Positions 17,460-26,960 of a stretch of 64,000 nucleotides of DNA are shown here, in pieces. Made by a program: the position numbers and the translations under genes. The DNA is taken from NCBI GenBank assembly GCA_018383195.1, contig JAGZOP010000004.1:43306-107305 (forward strand), read 5' to 3'. The notes beneath the pieces were generated by a model. The model saw only the letters and a program-made list of their open reading frames with translations, was not told the origin of the DNA and made no database searches. Positions within the stretch are counted from its first letter, which is position 1; each line of letters begins with the position of its first letter. Source of the stretch: Clostridiaceae bacterium (GTDB taxonomy: Bacteria > Bacillota > Clostridia > Oscillospirales > Butyricicoccaceae).

Positions 17460-19883
17460 ATGACTATGAATGAGGACATTCGGATTTTGCCGGTTTTGCC
17501 GCTGCGCGGACTTACGGCATTTCCCGAGATGCTGATTCATTTTGACGTCGGCCGTATCATGTCGATTAAGGCATTGGAAGCGGCAATGAAAGATGGTCAG
17601 AATATTTTTTTGACCGCGCAGAAAGAATTGAAAACCGATACGCCCTGTGCAGATGATTTGTATGAAATTGGTACAATTTGTGTCATTAAGCAGATTTTGC
17701 GTATGCCGGGCGATAATATCCGTGTGCTTGTGGAGGGACGTACCCGTGCACGCGCACTGGAGTTTGAAGCTGTAGAAGAGGGGGGATGCCTGTACGCAAA
17801 GACAGAGCAGCTCGCCGAATATCATCTGACGCATGGTTCATATCGTCGGGAGCAGGCACTTGTGCGCACGGTACAGGATCGTTTTGCCGAATATGCTGAG
17901 TATGCGCCGCGTCTGTCGGGCGATGTTGTGATGGCGGTTGCGGCGGGCGGTGACCCGGGATATCTCGCTGACTATATCGCGCAAAATATTGCGGTTGACT
18001 TTCAGGTGAAACAGCAAATCCTTGAGGAGCTGAATGTTACCAAACGTTTAACCTGCGTGATCCGTTTGCTGACCGACGAAACCGAGATTCTTAAGATTGA
18101 AAGCGACATTCAGGATCAGCTCAAGGATCAGATCGACCGGAATCAGCGGGAATATTATCTGCGTGAGCAGATTAAGGTGATCCAGTCCGAACTGGGAGAG
18201 CAGGATCTGAACGCTGAGGTAGAAAGCTATCGTGAACGCATTGAAGCGCTCAACCTGCCCGAGGAGCACACGGAAAAGCTGCTGAAAGAAGCGGACCGTT
18301 TGGCAAAGATGAGCAGCGCGTCGGCAGAAAGCGGCGTGGTGCGTACATATCTCGATACAGTGCTCGAGCTGCCGTGGAAGGATGCGACCGAAGAACGCGC
18401 GGATTTAACTTATGCCGCAGAAGTGCTCAATCGGGATCATTACGGCATGGAAAAGGTCAAGGAGCGTATTTTGGAATTCCTCGCAGTCAAGCAGATTGCG
18501 CCCAATTTGAAAGGTCAGGTGCTTTGCCTTGCGGGTCCTCCGGGCGTCGGCAAGACGTCGATTGCGCGCTCGGTGGCAGAGGCGATGGGGCGCAAATATG
18601 TGCGGCTGTCGCTCGGCGGTGTGCGCGATGAAGCGGATATCCGTGGACATCGCAAGACCTATATCGGCGCGATGCCCGGGCGAATCATGACGGCGATGGC
18701 ACAGGCAGGCAGCCGCAATCCGCTCATGCTGCTCGATGAGATTGATAAGATGGGCAATGACTTCCGCGGAGATCCGGCGTCTGCTATGCTCGAAGTGCTG
18801 GATATTGAGCAAAACAGCGCATTCCGCGATCACTATATTGAATTGCCGTTCGATTTATCCGACGTACTGTTTGTGACCACGGCGAACGATCTCGGCACGG
18901 TGCCGCGCCCGCTGCTCGACCGTATGGAGGTCATCGAACTGCCGAGCTATACCGAGGAAGAAAAGGTACAGATTGCAAAACGCCACCTGCTTGTAAAGCA
19001 GATGGACAAGCATGGACTGACCCGCGCGCAGCTTACCGTTTCGGAGGAAACCCTGCACGCGATTGTGTCGGGTTATACCCGCGAGGCAGGTGTGCGGCGG
19101 CTGGAACAGCTCATTGCAAAGCTGTGCCGTAAGGCGGCGAAGCGCATTGCAGATGGCGGTAAAAAGCTCACAGTTACAGCGAAAAATCTCGAAGAGCTGC
19201 TTGGACCGGTGAAGTTCAAGGATGATGTGGTTGCGCATCGTGACGAGGTTGGCGTGGTCAATGGTCTTGCATGGACGAGCGTAGGCGGCGAAATGCTGCA
19301 AGCCGAGGTCGCAGTCGTGCCCGGTACCGGCAAGATCGAAGTGACCGGAAATCTGGGAACGGTCATGCAGGAAAGTGCGAAGGCAGCAGTCACCTTTGTG
19401 CGTTCGCGCGCCGAACGCCTTGGAATCAGTCCGACCTTCTATAAAGAAATGGATATGCACATTCATTTCCCGGAGGCGGCGATTCCGAAAGACGGTCCTT
19501 CGGCGGGTGTGACAATTACCACTGCGCTGATTTCGGCATTGACCGGCGCTCCGGTGCGTCACGATGTTGCAATGACTGGAGAGGTCACGCTGCGCGGGCG
19601 CGTGCTGCCGATCGGCGGACTGCGCGAAAAGACCATGGCGGCGTACCGTGCGGGTATCAAAACCGTTGTCATCCCCAAGGATAATGAATCCGATTTGGAG
19701 GAAATTGTTCCGGTGGTACGTGAACATGTCAAGTTCGTTGCCGCCGAAACGATGGATACCGTGATGGAAACCGCGCTCGATTTTGCGCATCGTCTGCCGC
19801 CTGCCATCAAGGAAGAAAAAAAGGAGCAGCCGCTTGTACCTGTGCCGCATGCCGGGCAGAATGCAACGACGCTACGCCAGTAA
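17460..19883 (+). CDS. lon: Lon protease (La)
   Basis: An 807-residue ATP-dependent protease that degrades misfolded and regulatory proteins. It has the N-terminal substrate domain (ILPVLPLRGLTAFPEM at the start), a coiled coil, the AAA+ module with Walker A GPPGVGKTS near residue 360, and the protease domain with catalytic Ser681 (PKDGPSAGVT) and Lys724 (GGLREKTMAA). AGGAG before ATG 17460 decides the start, although the frame is open from 17427. It is followed closely by engB, as in many Firmicutes. Confidence 0.97.
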   Translation: MTMNEDIRILPVLPLRGLTAFPEMLIHFDVGRIMSIKALEAAMKDGQNIFLTAQKELKTDTPCADDLYEIGTICVIKQILRMPGDNIRVLVEGRTRARALEFEAVEEGGCLYAKTEQLAEYHLTHGSYRREQALVRTVQDRFAEYAEYAPRLSGDVVMAVAAGGDPGYLADYIAQNIAVDFQVKQQILEELNVTKRLTCVIRLLTDETEILKIESDIQDQLKDQIDRNQREYYLREQIKVIQSELGEQDLNAEVESYRERIEALNLPEEHTEKLLKEADRLAKMSSASAESGVVRTYLDTVLELPWKDATEERADLTYAAEVLNRDHYGMEKVKERILEFLAVKQIAPNLKGQVLCLAGPPGVGKTSIARSVAEAMGRKYVRLSLGGVRDEADIRGHRKTYIGAMPGRIMTAMAQAGSRNPLMLLDEIDKMGNDFRGDPASAMLEVLDIEQNSAFRDHYIELPFDLSDVLFVTTANDLGTVPRPLLDRMEVIELPSYTEEEKVQIAKRHLLVKQMDKHGLTRAQLTVSEETLHAIVSGYTREAGVRRLEQLIAKLCRKAAKRIADGGKKLTVTAKNLEELLGPVKFKDDVVAHRDEVGVVNGLAWTSVGGEMLQAEVAVVPGTGKIEVTGNLGTVMQESAKAAVTFVRSRAERLGISPTFYKEMDMHIHFPEAAIPKDGPSAGVTITTALISALTGAPVRHDVAMTGEVTLRGRVLPIGGLREKTMAAYRAGIKTVVIPKDNESDLEEIVPVVREHVKFVAAETMDTVMETALDFAHRLPPAIKEEKKEQPLVPVPHAGQNATTLRQ

Positions 19884-19902
19884 TGAAAGAAAGAGGACAG
19901 CT

Positions 19903-20520
19903 ATGCTTAACCTGCATAACGCGGAGTTTATCCGTTCCGCGGTCAAAGAAGCTGATTTCCCGCAGGACGGTCTGCCGCAGATTGTATTTGCCGGCAAATC
20001 TAATGTAGGAAAATCGTCCACCATCAATAAGCTGCTGAACCGCAAAAATTTTGCCCGTGTGGGCAATCAGCCAGGAAAAACAATCCATATCAACTATTTC
20101 CTGATTGACAAAAAGGCATATTTTGTCGATCTTCCGGGGTATGGCTACGCCAAGGTTTCCAAGGGCGAGCGTGACCGCTGGGGACAGCTCATCGACACCT
20201 ATTTTGGGTCGGGGCTGATTACGCTCGGCATTCAGATTGTCGATATGCGTCATAAGCCCACCGCTGATGATATTACGATGGCAAGCTGGTTTCTCAGCAC
20301 CGGCATGCCGTTTATCGTGGTAGCGAACAAGATGGACAAGGTTCGGAAAAAGAGTGAATATGAGGGCAATCTCAACGTCATCCGGCAGACGCTGTTGCTG
20401 CCAAATGAAGTGCCGGTTATCCCGTTTTCTGCTGAAAAGGGCGATGGAAAGGAAGAAGTTCTCTCCATCATTCAGCAGGCTGCTTCCGGCACGCTGATGC
20501 AGGAGCCCGAAGGGGAATAA
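19903..20520 (+). CDS. engB: Ribosome biogenesis GTP-binding protein EngB (YsxC)
   Basis: A 205-residue single-domain GTPase needed for 50S subunit assembly. GTPase motifs: FAGKSNVGKSS (G1), DLPGYGYAKVS (G3), VANKMDK (G4). It starts at the ATG at 19903, 6 bases after AGAGGACAG and 19 bases after the lon stop; the longer frame overlapping lon is discarded. Probably co-transcribed with lon. Confidence 0.95.
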   Translation: MLNLHNAEFIRSAVKEADFPQDGLPQIVFAGKSNVGKSSTINKLLNRKNFARVGNQPGKTIHINYFLIDKKAYFVDLPGYGYAKVSKGERDRWGQLIDTYFGSGLITLGIQIVDMRHKPTADDITMASWFLSTGMPFIVVANKMDKVRKKSEYEGNLNVIRQTLLLPNEVPVIPFSAEKGDGKEEVLSIIQQAASGTLMQEPEGE

Positions 20521-20526
20521 CAGAAA

Positions 20527-20553
20527 GCGCTCCGGTATTCCGGGGCGTTTTCC
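20527..20553 (+). terminator. Terminator after engB
   Basis: CGCTCCGG / CCGGGGCG stem (one G-U pair) with loop TATT, followed by TTTTCCC. The short U run makes it moderate. Confidence 0.6.
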
Positions 20554-20588
20554 CATGGGGGAAATTGATATCCGAATGGAGAATGTTT

Positions 20589-20984
20589 ATGTTTGACTTT
20601 TTGAGGCGATTTATGTACGGTCGCTATGGAAACGACATGCTGAACCAAGCGCTGATGCTGATTGCCCTGTTCCTCGCTGCGGTATGGAGTTTTGTGCGGG
20701 TTGCACCGCTTTCACTCTTGGTTCTGGTGCTGCTTGGTTTGTGCTATTACCGCATGCTCTCGCGGGATATCAGCCGTCGGCAGGCAGAAAATCAGCGGTT
20801 TCTCGCATGGTGGATGCCCAAACAAAAAAGCCTGCGGGATGCGCGGGCGCGTTGGAAAGACCGCAAGACCCATCGGTATTATAAGTGCAAATGCTGCAAA
20901 ACCTATCTGCGCGTGCCGCGCGGCAAAGGGAAAATCAACATCAAATGTCCGAAATGCGGCAATCAGTTTGTGAAAAAGACCTGA
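20589..20984 (+). CDS. Membrane protein with C-terminal zinc ribbon, unknown function
   Basis: A 131-residue protein with two adjacent hydrophobic helices (about residues 14-53: ALMLIALFLAAVWSFVRVA and LSLLVLVLLGLCYY), a basic linker and a C-terminal four-cysteine ribbon CKCCKTYLRVPRGKGK...CPKCGNQF. This layout suggests a membrane-tethered zinc-ribbon protein that may bind nucleic acid. GGAG at 20579-20582 best fits the ATG at 20589; ATG 20583 and TTG 20565 are also in frame. No family name is recognised. Confidence 0.75.
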   Translation: MFDFLRRFMYGRYGNDMLNQALMLIALFLAAVWSFVRVAPLSLLVLVLLGLCYYRMLSRDISRRQAENQRFLAWWMPKQKSLRDARARWKDRKTHRYYKCKCCKTYLRVPRGKGKINIKCPKCGNQFVKKT

Positions 20985-21020
20985 TTTGTAGGAAAAAGTT
21001 TTGTTTTTCGCAAAAACCCC

Positions 21021-21049
21021 TTGCTTTTTTGCCGGAAATGTAAGATAAT
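21021..21049 (+). promoter_or_regulatory. Predicted promoter of the SCP2 gene
   Basis: TTGCTT (21021-21026), 17 bases, GATAAT (21044-21049). Confidence 0.55.
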
Positions 21050-21091
21050 AGTTATCATGATATGATTTTCTGAAGGGGAGCGTGAAACGCA

Positions 21092-21415
21092 ATGACAGTG
21101 GAACAGCTGATTGGTAAGGTATACAACCGTCTGAAGGATAAAGATTTCTCTGGCACACAGGGAAAGCTTGCGATTGAGGTCAATCTGTCTGGAAAGATTA
21201 CGGGCGTATTTTACATTGAAATTTTGAATGGCGTACTTTCGGTTATGCCGTATGAGTATATTGACCGCGATGCGGCAATTTCGATTACCATGACAAACTT
21301 CGATAAAATCCTTACTGGAAAGCTCAATCCGCAGGTTGCGTTTGCAGAGGGCAAGCTTAAAATTGAGGGCAATGTGGACAAGGTTCTGCTGCTTGCTGAG
21401 CTGCTGAAAGCTTAA
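21092..21415 (+). CDS. SCP2 sterol-binding-domain-like protein
   Basis: A 107-residue single-domain protein. The pattern GKLAIEVNLSGKITGVFYIEI, the middle beta segment, and ITMTNFDKILTGKLNPQVAF...GKLKIEGNVDKVLLLAELL match the SCP2 fold, which forms a hydrophobic tunnel for lipids. In bacteria such small proteins have no firm role. GAAGGGGAG precedes the ATG. It is a single-gene unit between its own promoter and a bidirectional terminator. Confidence 0.82.
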   Translation: MTVEQLIGKVYNRLKDKDFSGTQGKLAIEVNLSGKITGVFYIEILNGVLSVMPYEYIDRDAAISITMTNFDKILTGKLNPQVAFAEGKLKIEGNVDKVLLLAELLKA

Positions 21416-21429
21416 TTTTACATAAGATC

Positions 21430-21466
21430 AGACGCCCGACCGTTTTGGTCGGGCGTCTTTTTGTGC
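21430..21466. terminator. Bidirectional terminator between the SCP2 gene and ldh
   Basis: GACGCCCGACC / GGTCGGGCGTC stem with a TTTT-containing loop, followed by TTTTTG. It separates convergent genes and ends next to the ldh stop. Confidence 0.88.
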
Positions 21467-22411
21467 TTACATGCCGATTTCATCGAGTAGGGTTCTCATT
21501 TTTTGTGCTGAGGCTTGGAGTTGTCCGGTTTCCTCGGCACTGAGGGGGATGTTCAGCATGTTCTGTACGCCGTCCCTGCCGAGGACGCAGGGCAGCCCCA
21601 GACAAAGTCCATCAATGCTGTAATGCCCGCACACCATGCTCGATACTGGCAGCACTGAGTGCTCGTCGCGGACGATTGCTTCTGCAATACGCCGTACCGC
21701 GATGCCGATGCCATAGTAAGTCGCGCCTTTGCCCTCAATGATCTGGTAAGCAGCGTCGCGCACCGAGCGATAGATGCGGTCAAGCGCTTCATGGGAATCG
21801 TCCTTACCGCAGATGCGGCAGTAGTCATCCAGATCGACGCCTGAAATATTTGCCGATGACCAGACAGCAAGTTCGCTGTCACCATGCTCCCCGATGATAA
21901 AGGCATGCACATTGCGGCTGTCTACGTGGAGATGCTGTCCGAGCAGATGCTTAAGCCGTGCGGTGTCGAGCACGGTACCCGAACCAATGACCCGTCCTGC
22001 GGGCAGACCGGAGATTTTCTGCGCCATGTAGGTCAGGATATCGACCGGATTGGATACAATCAGAAGAATTGCTTCGCGGTTGACCGCTGTGGTTTGTTCG
22101 ATGATGGATTGTAGGATGACCTTGTTGCGGCTGAGAAGTTCAATACGGGTTTCACCGGGTTTTTGATTGGCACCCGCAGCGATTATGATAAGACCGCATT
22201 CCGCAAGATCGGAATAACCGCCTGCGCGGACGATGCAGGGCTGCGTGAATGCAACGCCATGGCTGATGTCCGCAGCTTCGCCCTGCGCCTTTTTGGGGTT
22301 GGCATCGAGCAGTACGATTTCGGAGAACAAACCGCTTGTTGCAAGGGTGAACGCACAGGTAGAGCCTACAAAGCCAACACCAATTACAGCGCATTTTCGT
22401 AGATTGGTCAT
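21467..22411 (-). CDS. ldh: L-lactate dehydrogenase
   Basis: A 314-residue NAD-dependent enzyme that reduces pyruvate to L-lactate. NAD motif GVGFVGSTCAF, the DTARL substrate loop (GSGTVLDTARLKHLLG) and the catalytic His in GEHGDSE are present. The reverse-strand ATG at 22411 follows AAGAGGTG; an in-frame GTG three codons earlier overlaps the ribosome binding site. It is monocistronic and divergent from the SLH gene. The upstream gap has TTGTGA-like half sites but no convincing Rex palindrome. Confidence 0.93.
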   Translation of the reverse strand: MTNLRKCAVIGVGFVGSTCAFTLATSGLFSEIVLLDANPKKAQGEAADISHGVAFTQPCIVRAGGYSDLAECGLIIIAAGANQKPGETRIELLSRNKVILQSIIEQTTAVNREAILLIVSNPVDILTYMAQKISGLPAGRVIGSGTVLDTARLKHLLGQHLHVDSRNVHAFIIGEHGDSELAVWSSANISGVDLDDYCRICGKDDSHEALDRIYRSVRDAAYQIIEGKGATYYGIGIAVRRIAEAIVRDEHSVLPVSSMVCGHYSIDGLCLGLPCVLGRDGVQNMLNIPLSAEETGQLQASAQKMRTLLDEIGM

Positions 22412-22576
22412 AGGATACACCTCTTAGATATAGAAATTATGGAAATATTAGCGCGATAATTACTTGCTGATGAAGTCAGTTTGTGAAAAAAGTTAAAAAA
22501 TATGTACGAAATTTTTGCATACAAAAAGAAGAAAGTATGATACAATAAGACCAAATCGTAAAGGAGGAACAAAACG

Positions 22577-23917
22577 ATGAAAAAAACATGGAAAATGCTG
22601 TTGCTCGGCACTGCGCTGACAACGGCGATGACGTTCTCGGCTGGGGCGGCAAATTTCACAAACTGTGCAGATGCACTCCATGAGATGGGTCTGTTCAGCG
22701 GCACAGACAAGGGATATGAACTGGACCGCGCCCCCACGCGTGCAGAATCTGCGGTGATGCTGGTTCGTCTGCTGGGCGGCGAGAAGGAAGCAACCGAAAA
22801 GAACTACAAAACCCCATTTACCGATGTACCGAACTGGGCGGCTCCGTATGTTGGTTGGCTGTATGAAAATGATCTGACTGCGGGCGCAACCGAAACGACA
22901 TTTGGCACCAATGGCAAGTGCACTGCGCAGATGTATTCCGCATTTCTGCTGCGTTCGCTCGGCTATGCCGATACCGGCGCATCTCCGGATTTCCAGTATG
23001 CGAATGCGGTGAAGTTTGCAACAGAAAAGGGTGTTGCAGACTACGCCAACTGCGATGAGAAGAATTTCCTGCGTGACAACGTGGTTGCAATGAGCTACAC
23101 GGCGCTCGCCACCGAGCCCAAGGACGGCAAGCACGACACCCTGCTCGATCAGCTGATTGCAGACGGCGCAGTGGACTCTGCCAAGGCTGCAAATACCAAG
23201 GAAACCTTCAAGGTATTCAAGGAATATGATGCGCTCTCCAAAAAGACTGCAAGCGTGACCGATATGGCGATGAACATGAAGATGGATATGGATGCAAAGC
23301 TCGCGGGCGCGAACTTCATGACCATGACCATGGACATGACCACCAAGGCAAACATGAACATGGATAAGCTGGACAACTCTAAGCTGTCTGTGACCGGTAA
23401 GACTACCATGACACTGGATAAGTCTCTGGTCGAAGAGGGTCAGCCCACAAACGTAACCATGGATATGGAAGCATACTACACCGAGGGCAATTACTACATG
23501 AAGTCCGGCGAAGAGAAGGTTAAGATGCCGATGAGCTTCGATGACATGATGAGCAGCATGAATATGGATCTGATGCAGAGCGAACCGATTTGTGCGTTCC
23601 AGTCTATCGCAAAGAACAATGACGGCAGCTTTAAGATTTCCTATGCACCGGCATTTATGAATGATCTGATTGGTGACGTTTTGCAGGGAACTGGAATGCC
23701 TGCTGACCAGACCATGAAGCTGAATAAGGCAGATATCACGGTAACGCCTAAGAATGGCATGATCGGCTCTATGAAGGCTGATATGGACATGTCTATGACC
23801 GTAGAGGGTCAGAAGGTTGACATGACGATGACCATGGATTGTGATGTCACTGCAACCGGCAGCAGCGTCAAGGTGACCCTGCCGAATGATCTCGATACAT
23901 ACAAGTTGGCACAGTAA
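22577..23917 (+). CDS. Secreted SLH-domain protein with a Met-rich repetitive C-terminal domain
   Basis: A 446-residue exported protein. The N-terminus (KKTWKMLLLGTALTTAMTF...AGA) is a signal peptide. Residues of about 30-180 hold S-layer-homology-type modules (LHEMGLFSGTDKGYELDRA, PFTDVPNWAAPYVGWLYEN), which bind cell-wall polymers. From about residue 230 the protein is rich in Met, Asp, Thr and Lys, with alternating patterns such as MKMDMDA and MTMTMDMTT, resembling beta-rich DUF6612-like lipoprotein domains. Start follows AAGGAGGAACAAAACG. It is flanked by terminators. A role at the cell surface is inferred; ligand unknown. Confidence 0.8.
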   Translation: MKKTWKMLLLGTALTTAMTFSAGAANFTNCADALHEMGLFSGTDKGYELDRAPTRAESAVMLVRLLGGEKEATEKNYKTPFTDVPNWAAPYVGWLYENDLTAGATETTFGTNGKCTAQMYSAFLLRSLGYADTGASPDFQYANAVKFATEKGVADYANCDEKNFLRDNVVAMSYTALATEPKDGKHDTLLDQLIADGAVDSAKAANTKETFKVFKEYDALSKKTASVTDMAMNMKMDMDAKLAGANFMTMTMDMTTKANMNMDKLDNSKLSVTGKTTMTLDKSLVEEGQPTNVTMDMEAYYTEGNYYMKSGEEKVKMPMSFDDMMSSMNMDLMQSEPICAFQSIAKNNDGSFKISYAPAFMNDLIGDVLQGTGMPADQTMKLNKADITVTPKNGMIGSMKADMDMSMTVEGQKVDMTMTMDCDVTATGSSVKVTLPNDLDTYKLAQ

Positions 23918-23921
23918 TGAT

Positions 23922-23958
23922 TAAAAAATCCCGGAACCTCGGTTCCGGGATTTTTTTT
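23922..23958 (+). terminator. Strong terminator after the SLH gene
   Basis: AAAAATCCCGGAACC / GGTTCCGGGATTTTT stem with a very small TC loop, followed by more T residues. Confidence 0.92.
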
Positions 23959-23961
23959 GCA

Positions 23962-23995
23962 GAAAAAAGACCTGAGGAAAAATCCTCAGGTCTTT
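23962..23995 (-). terminator. Terminator of iolB-iolD
   Basis: GACCTGAGGA / TCCTCAGGTC stem with an AAAA loop. On the minus strand it ends in TTTTTTCTG, after the iolD stop. Confidence 0.88.
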
Positions 23996-24032
23996 TGGTT
24001 TTTTAGAAAGCGGCTATCAATCCGTGTTTGGA

Positions 24033-26003
24033 TTAATAGTGACGAGCCTCATACAGATGCTCCTCAATGCGCTTGCGGGCAGCCTGAACTTCAGCCTTCT
24101 CAGAAACCTCAGCGACGCCTACACGCCACCAAGCCTCATAACCGGCAGACATGGTCTTCGGCAGAACCTTCATGTCGATCAGGGTAGAAACGGTCTGCTT
24201 CTTGGAATCCTCGATGGCAGCCTTCAGCTCCTCGATGGTCTTAACGGTGTAGGTCTTGCAGCCGTAAGCCGCGCCGATTGCCGCGTAGTCCACCTGGATT
24301 ACCTTGCCCTTGTGGATGCCGTTGGTCACGCCGTCCTCGAGCATGTTCTTCTCGGTGGTGATGGAGGCGTTGCCGTTTGCAACCTGCAGGTTGTTGATGC
24401 AGCCGTAGGAAGCGTTGTCGAACAGCATAACGTTGATCTTCTTGCCGATCTGAACAGAAGTGATCAGCTCAGAGTGCAGCATGTCGAACGAGCCGTCGCC
24501 GCACATTGCGTAAACTTCCTGATCCGGGCAAGCAATCTTTGCGCCCAGAGCGGAGGCAACTTCGTAACCCATGCAGGAGTAACCGTATTCCATGTGGTAG
24601 GTGTTCTCCTTGCGGGCACGCCACAGACCCTGCATGTCGCCCGGCAGAGAACCAGCTGCTGCACAAACGATTGCGTCGTCGTCGATCATCTTGTTGATGG
24701 TGCCCAGAACGGTGGTCTGGCACAACTTGCAGCCGGTATCCTCGATATACTTCTCAACAGCGCAGCGGTTGTCGTCGTTGCACTCCGGAGTAAAGGAATC
24801 CTTGTCGGTGTAAACAATCTCGTCCAGACGAGCGATCTCATCGAACCACTCCTTGCGCAGTGCCTTCACTTCCTCAGCGTAAGCAGCGTCGGTGTGGTAG
24901 CCGATCTTTGCCAGTTCTGCACCGATTGCGGTCAGTGCCTCGTTTGCGTCTGCAACAACCGGGGTTGCGTCCATCTTGTATGCCTGGAACTCAGACGGGT
25001 TGATGTTGACGAACTTAGCGTCCGTGCGGTACAGCCACTTGGAAGCGGTGGTGAAGTCAGTGTAACGGGTGCCGACACCAATTACAACGTCTGCCTCGTG
25101 CGCCAGCTTGTTTGCAGCAATGCCGCCGGTGGTGCCCAGACCGCCGAGGTTCAGCTCGTGGTCGTAAACGATTGCAGACTTGCCCGCCTGGGTCTCGCCG
25201 AATGCAATGCCGAAGTCCTCAGCGAACTTCTTAAATACCTTGTGAGCCTCTGCATAGCGAACGCCGCCGCCGCAGATGAGAAGCGGCTTCTTTGCATTCT
25301 TGATAACTTCAACAGCCTTGTCCACTGCATACTTGGTTGCCGGACGGCGGTCGATGCGCCATACGCGCTTCTGGAAGAAATCAACCGGGTAGTCGTAAGC
25401 TTCTGCCTGTACGTCCTGCGGCAGGGAGATTGCAACTGCACCAGTGTTTGCGGTATCGGTCAGCACGCGCATAGCGGAGATCATATCGGTCATAACCTGC
25501 TCCGGACGGTTGATGCGACCCCAGTACTTGGTAACTGCCTGGAATGCGTCATGTGCGGAGATGGACAGGTTGTGCGGCTGCTCCATCTGCTGGAGTACCG
25601 GGTCAGGCTGACGGGAAGCGTAGATGTCGCCCGGCAGAATCAGAACAGGGATGTTGTTTGCAGTAGCGGTTGCAGCAGCAGTAACCATGTTGCAAGCGCC
25701 GGGGCCAACAGAAGAAGTTGCAGCAAAGATCTGCTTGCGGCGCTTCTGCTTTGCAAAGCCCATTGCAGCCAGAGCCATGCCCTGCTCGTTCTTACCCTGA
25801 TAAACGATCATGTCCTTGAGTTCCTGCTCCACGCCGTTGCAGAAACCAACAACGTTGCCGTGACCGGGCAGCATGAAGATGCCCTTAACGAATTTATGCT
25901 CCTGCTCGTTGCCGTCCATGTCGATGTAGCTTACATACTGGTTCTCGAGAAAACGAACGAGAGCCTGGCTCGCCGTCAGGCGAACGGTTTCCATATGCTT
26001 CAT
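24033..26003 (-). CDS. iolD: 3D-(3,5/4)-trihydroxycyclohexane-1,2-dione hydrolase IolD
   Basis: A 656-residue ThDP-dependent ring-opening hydrolase of myo-inositol catabolism that yields 5-deoxy-glucuronate. It shows the ALS-like three-domain layout: VKGIFMLPGHGNVVGFCNG and GPGACNMVTAAATATANN in the Pyr domain, the middle domain, and the ThDP/Mg motif GDGSFDML...NASYG in the PP domain. Length fits IolD. AGGAGGAGATTTTCT precedes the start. It lies 47 bases after iolB on the same strand. Codon use is as biased as in ribosomal genes (mostly CTG, AAG). Confidence 0.93.
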   Translation of the reverse strand: MKHMETVRLTASQALVRFLENQYVSYIDMDGNEQEHKFVKGIFMLPGHGNVVGFCNGVEQELKDMIVYQGKNEQGMALAAMGFAKQKRRKQIFAATSSVGPGACNMVTAAATATANNIPVLILPGDIYASRQPDPVLQQMEQPHNLSISAHDAFQAVTKYWGRINRPEQVMTDMISAMRVLTDTANTGAVAISLPQDVQAEAYDYPVDFFQKRVWRIDRRPATKYAVDKAVEVIKNAKKPLLICGGGVRYAEAHKVFKKFAEDFGIAFGETQAGKSAIVYDHELNLGGLGTTGGIAANKLAHEADVVIGVGTRYTDFTTASKWLYRTDAKFVNINPSEFQAYKMDATPVVADANEALTAIGAELAKIGYHTDAAYAEEVKALRKEWFDEIARLDEIVYTDKDSFTPECNDDNRCAVEKYIEDTGCKLCQTTVLGTINKMIDDDAIVCAAAGSLPGDMQGLWRARKENTYHMEYGYSCMGYEVASALGAKIACPDQEVYAMCGDGSFDMLHSELITSVQIGKKINVMLFDNASYGCINNLQVANGNASITTEKNMLEDGVTNGIHKGKVIQVDYAAIGAAYGCKTYTVKTIEELKAAIEDSKKQTVSTLIDMKVLPKTMSAGYEAWWRVGVAEVSEKAEVQAARKRIEEHLYEARHY

Positions 26004-26050
26004 AGAAAATCTCCTCCTAAAAATGATTCTTTATTTCTTGATGAATAAAC

Positions 26051-26872
26051 TTACTTGGTGTACTCGCTCATCGGAACGCCGTCCTCGCCGTTCCAGAACT
26101 TTGCCTTGGGATCAACCAGCCACTCGTGTACCGGATCGTCGATACGGGTCTTCTTCCACGGATCGCCCGGCAGGTGACGGATGCCCCACAGGTAGCAGCA
26201 CGGATAACCCGGTGCCATAACAACCGGATGGTTGCCCTCGGTGATGATGGACAGACCATGGTGATGCAGCTCTTCGATCTTGCCGTCTACCCAGCCTGCG
26301 CCGAAGCCGCGCTCATCCTCGAAGTGATAGAAGTAAACTTCGGGCTGCGGATGGAAATGCGGCGGGTAAGAGGACCACTTGCCCGGCAGGTTGATGATTT
26401 CGCCCAGAACCATGTTGGACAGCGGGTTGATTTCGTAGTCGAAGCTGGTGCGAACATCGCGCTTGATGCAGCCGCCGCACTCGCCGTTGGCGCCGCGGTG
26501 CCAGGTGTCGGTTTCCTCGGGCAGGTAGAGGTGTGCCTCCCACTGCTTATCGTTGAAGGTCTTCTGCACGTAGAACTCACAGTGACCATGTGCGGTGATC
26601 TTGCAGGACTGACCGGCACACAGATGCAGGCAGTAGGTCGAAACGTCGAACGGGTTCGGACGGTCCATCTCAGCGGTCTTGCCTTCGTATTCTACGGTAG
26701 CCTTGCCCTTGAGCATGATCCATGCCATTTCCTTCTCGGTCTCATGGAACTCGTAGGTATCGCCGTCTTCCATGATGAGGACGCCAACGTCCATCAGCGA
26801 GCCTTCGCCGTTGTTGTCTTCGCAGCGGCAGTATTCGGTGTAGCCGCGCTTGCAGTCTTTTTCGATGTACAT
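26051..26872 (-). CDS. iolB: 5-deoxy-glucuronate isomerase IolB
   Basis: A 273-residue bicupin isomerase converting 5-deoxy-glucuronate to 2-deoxy-5-keto-gluconate, the step after IolD. The metal-binding cupin motif PPHFHPQPEVYFYHFE and family box VVMAPGYPCCYLWGIRHLPGDPW are clear. The open frame extends to 26947, but CAGGAGGTTTTTTGT fixes the ATG at 26872. First gene of iolB-iolD, with a leader of about 160 nt that holds a terminator-like hairpin. It is divergent from the AraC gene, its likely regulator. Confidence 0.94.
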   Translation of the reverse strand: MYIEKDCKRGYTEYCRCEDNNGEGSLMDVGVLIMEDGDTYEFHETEKEMAWIMLKGKATVEYEGKTAEMDRPNPFDVSTYCLHLCAGQSCKITAHGHCEFYVQKTFNDKQWEAHLYLPEETDTWHRGANGECGGCIKRDVRTSFDYEINPLSNMVLGEIINLPGKWSSYPPHFHPQPEVYFYHFEDERGFGAGWVDGKIEELHHHGLSIITEGNHPVVMAPGYPCCYLWGIRHLPGDPWKKTRIDDPVHEWLVDPKAKFWNGEDGVPMSEYTK

Positions 26873-26960
26873 ACAAAAAACCTCCTGAAATATTTTTAAT
26901 ATTCTTGGATGCGGTCTCGGAAAAACGAGAGCGGGAACGGTCCCCACAACAAGAAACTCA

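Noticed and set aside
22421..22576. Rex-type operator between ldh and the SLH gene
   Set aside because: TTGTGA-like pieces occur, but the right half does not complete the TTGTTAA...TTAACAA palindrome.
24024..26048. A 674-residue open frame antisense to iolD
   Set aside because: It is a shadow of the strongly codon-biased iolD frame. It has no ribosome binding site and its translation (Leu/Val/Asn-rich) resembles no family.
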